64,000 nt of DNA from Neisseria wadsworthii 9715 (lineage in GTDB: Bacteria; Pseudomonadota; Gammaproteobacteria; Burkholderiales; Neisseriaceae): assembly GCF_000227765.1 (NCBI RefSeq), contig NZ_JH165159.1, positions 2,298,478 through 2,362,477 of the forward strand, given 5' to 3'. A program made the translations under genes and the position numbers. Positions 62,662 through 64,000 of the stretch are shown piece after piece; position 1 is the first letter of the stretch; every line of letters begins with the position of its first letter. Under the pieces are notes generated by a model. That model was not told the DNA's origin and did no database searches. It was given only the letters and a program-made list of their open reading frames with translations.

Positions 62662-64000
62662 GATGCGCTCCTGCTGAGGCTTGCGGAACAAAATTCGGTG
62701 CTTTGCCGTTGACGAAATCGCGGATTTCGGTCACTTCTTTCCGGCTCACTTCGGGCGCCTGATTGCTCCAGCTGTTGCGTACAAAATTCACCAGATCGGT
62801 AATGTCTTCATCGCTTAAATGTTTGAAAGCGGGCATGCTGAATGTCATTGAGTCATGCCGGCTGCCGGGCGTGCGTCCGCCTTCCAGCGTAACCTGAATC
62901 ACCGATTGGGGATGCTTGGAATAAACTGCGCTGTTTTGGTTTAACGCAGGGAAAATGCGTGCCACACCGTTGCCGTCGGCGCGGTGGCAGGCCATGCAGT
63001 GCTCGGCGTAGAGCAGCGCACCCCGGCTGTTGTATTTGCCGCTGCGCAGCATGGCGGTGGTGGTGTCCTGCTTCGCAGGCAGCTTGGCTTCCTGATGCGG
63101 TGCAGGCGGCAGGGTTTTCAGATAGGCAGCCATGGCCTGAATGTCTTCCGGCTTCCAGTAGCGCGTGCTGTGTTCCACCACTTCGGCCATCGCGCCGAAA
63201 GCGGCGCTGCGTTCGGTGCGGCCGCTGGCGAAAAAGTCGGCCAGCTCTTCGGTTTTCCAGGAGGCCAAACCGCGCGCATTGCCGCGCAGACTTTTGGCGC
63301 GCCAGCCGTCAATCACGGCGCCGCTGAGGAAATGCTGCCCGTCTTCGCTCAAGGCTTTTTCCTGATAAGCCACGCCGCGCGGTGTGTGGCAGGCGCCGCA
63401 GTGGCCCGGGCCTTCCACCAGATATTTACCGCGGTTGATTTGTGCATTGTGGCGTTTGTCTGCCACAAAATCACGCTGGGGCGCAAACCATGCCTGCCAG
63501 TAAGCCATCGGCCAGCGCCAGTTTAAAACGGGCGGGATGGTACTGGCGGCGTTTTCCTGTTTGACGGGTCGGACGCCTTTCATGAAATAAGCATAGAGCG
63601 CCTGTATTTCGTCATCGGGCATAATGGCGTAAGACACATAAGGCATGGCGGGATAAAGCGGCGTGCCGTCGGCACGGATGCCGTGTTGCAGGGCTGCTTT
63701 AAACTGGGCATAGCTGTATGAGCCTATGCCGGTTTCTTTGTCGGGCGTGATGTTGGTGCTGTAAATCGCGCCCAGCGGCGTCTGCATCGCCAAGCCGCCT
63801 GCATAGGGTTGGCCGGAAGGCGCGGTGTGGCAGGCGAAGCAGTCGGAAAGCCTCGCTGCATATTCGCCGCGCCGGATGGTTTCTTCGTTGAATTCGACGG
63901 CAGTTTGCCCCGCTTCGCCTTGCTGCCGGGTAAGCCATTTACTGCCGCCATAGGCTCCACCCAGCAATACAACCGCAAGCAAAACGGTTTTGCTGAACGT
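62654..64000 (-). CDS. Tri-haem c-type cytochrome (alcohol-dehydrogenase subunit-like), cut by window edge
   Basis: At least 448 residues; the frame stays open to the edge of the window (T-F-S-K-T-V then the hydrophobic stretch LLAVVLLGG), so the true start is beyond 64000. Three haem-binding sites are visible: CFACH, CGACH and CMACH. The layout matches the cytochrome c subunit of membrane alcohol and sugar dehydrogenases (AdhB type). The N-terminal hydrophobic segment suggests a membrane anchor or signal peptide. It overlaps the TsdA-like gene by eight bases. Whether a dehydrogenase lies upstream cannot be seen. Confidence 0.85.
   Translation of the reverse strand, partial: TFSKTVLLAVVLLGGAYGGSKWLTRQQGEAGQTAVEFNEETIRRGEYAARLSDCFACHTAPSGQPYAGGLAMQTPLGAIYSTNITPDKETGIGSYSYAQFKAALQHGIRADGTPLYPAMPYVSYAIMPDDEIQALYAYFMKGVRPVKQENAASTIPPVLNWRWPMAYWQAWFAPQRDFVADKRHNAQINRGKYLVEGPGHCGACHTPRGVAYQEKALSEDGQHFLSGAVIDGWRAKSLRGNARGLASWKTEELADFFASGRTERSAAFGAMAEVVEHSTRYWKPEDIQAMAAYLKTLPPAPHQEAKLPAKQDTTTAMLRSGKYNSRGALLYAEHCMACHRADGNGVARIFPALNQNSAVYSKHPQSVIQVTLEGGRTPGSRHDSMTFSMPAFKHLSDEDITDLVNFVRNSWSNQAPEVSRKEVTEIRDFVNGKAPNFVPQASAGAHHE

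Overview
This window is a chromosomal segment of a Neisseriaceae bacterium. Two things show this. The gene content and gene order are typical of Neisseria: tRNA-Tyr/Gly/Thr running into tuf, dprA-smg-topA, def-fmt-rsmB-ntrYX, misRS, pglL, hisI-hisE-hinT-tatABC, pilC, rplU-rpmA and pilSR. The intergenic spaces and some genes also carry dozens of copies of the 12-mer TGCCTGTCTGAA or its complement. This is the DNA-uptake-sequence dialect known as TG-wadDUS, described from Neisseria wadsworthii. It replaces the canonical Neisseria core GCCGTCTGAA. I infer N. wadsworthii or a close relative; the species cannot be fixed from the sequence alone.

Layout. 0-0.4 kb: tRNA operon on the minus strand ending in the first codons of tuf. 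0.4-7.1 kb: minus-strand housekeeping genes (ferredoxin, rsmD, topA, smg, dprA) and an exported protein whose expected LysM domain is missing. 7.3-14 kb: plus-strand def-fmt-rsmB-DUF4390-ntrY-ntrX. 14-20 kb: phr, tRNA-Phe, asd, tyrA, an exonuclease and dsbC. 20-29.5 kb: mostly minus strand, with misRS, pglL, tatABC, hinT, hisE, hisI and small lipoproteins. 29.5-36 kb: a divergent LysR/azoreductase pair, a J-domain protein, a MITE-like element and the MoxR-DUF58-transglutaminase module. 36-41.4 kb: pilC and ampG. 41.6-45 kb: an EmrR/outer-membrane factor/EmrA efflux cluster with no pump gene. 45.3-46.6 kb: queF-yhhQ behind a preQ1 riboswitch. 46.8-50.9 kb: rpmA-rplU, ispB, tRNA-Arg, an NTF2-like gene and a three-gene operon whose first gene is broken. 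51.4-58.4 kb: rsmJ, pilRS and parC. 58.6-64 kb: phosphoesterase, apbC, SH3 protein, gloA, a TsdA-type cytochrome and a tri-haem cytochrome cut by the window edge.

Functional themes: DNA uptake and type IV pili (dprA, pilC, pilSR, the DUS), envelope biology (tat, dsbC, misRS, pglL, ampG, efflux), translation and RNA modification (def, fmt, rsmB, rsmD, rsmJ, queF) and respiration control (ntrYX, cytochromes). The DUS are used heavily as inverted pairs that form hairpins at gene ends; 18 such pairs are listed.

There is no CRISPR array, rRNA, intact insertion sequence, prophage or large genomic island. The most unusual points are: two long palindromes sharing an 11-bp arm that bracket a gene-free interval beside a DoxX-like gene with an in-frame stop; a ~95-bp MITE-like element; Correia-like remnants; two canonical Neisseria DUS confined to one LysR gene; an efflux operon without its permease; an NtrX with a degenerate ATPase; and the preQ1 riboswitch in front of queF.
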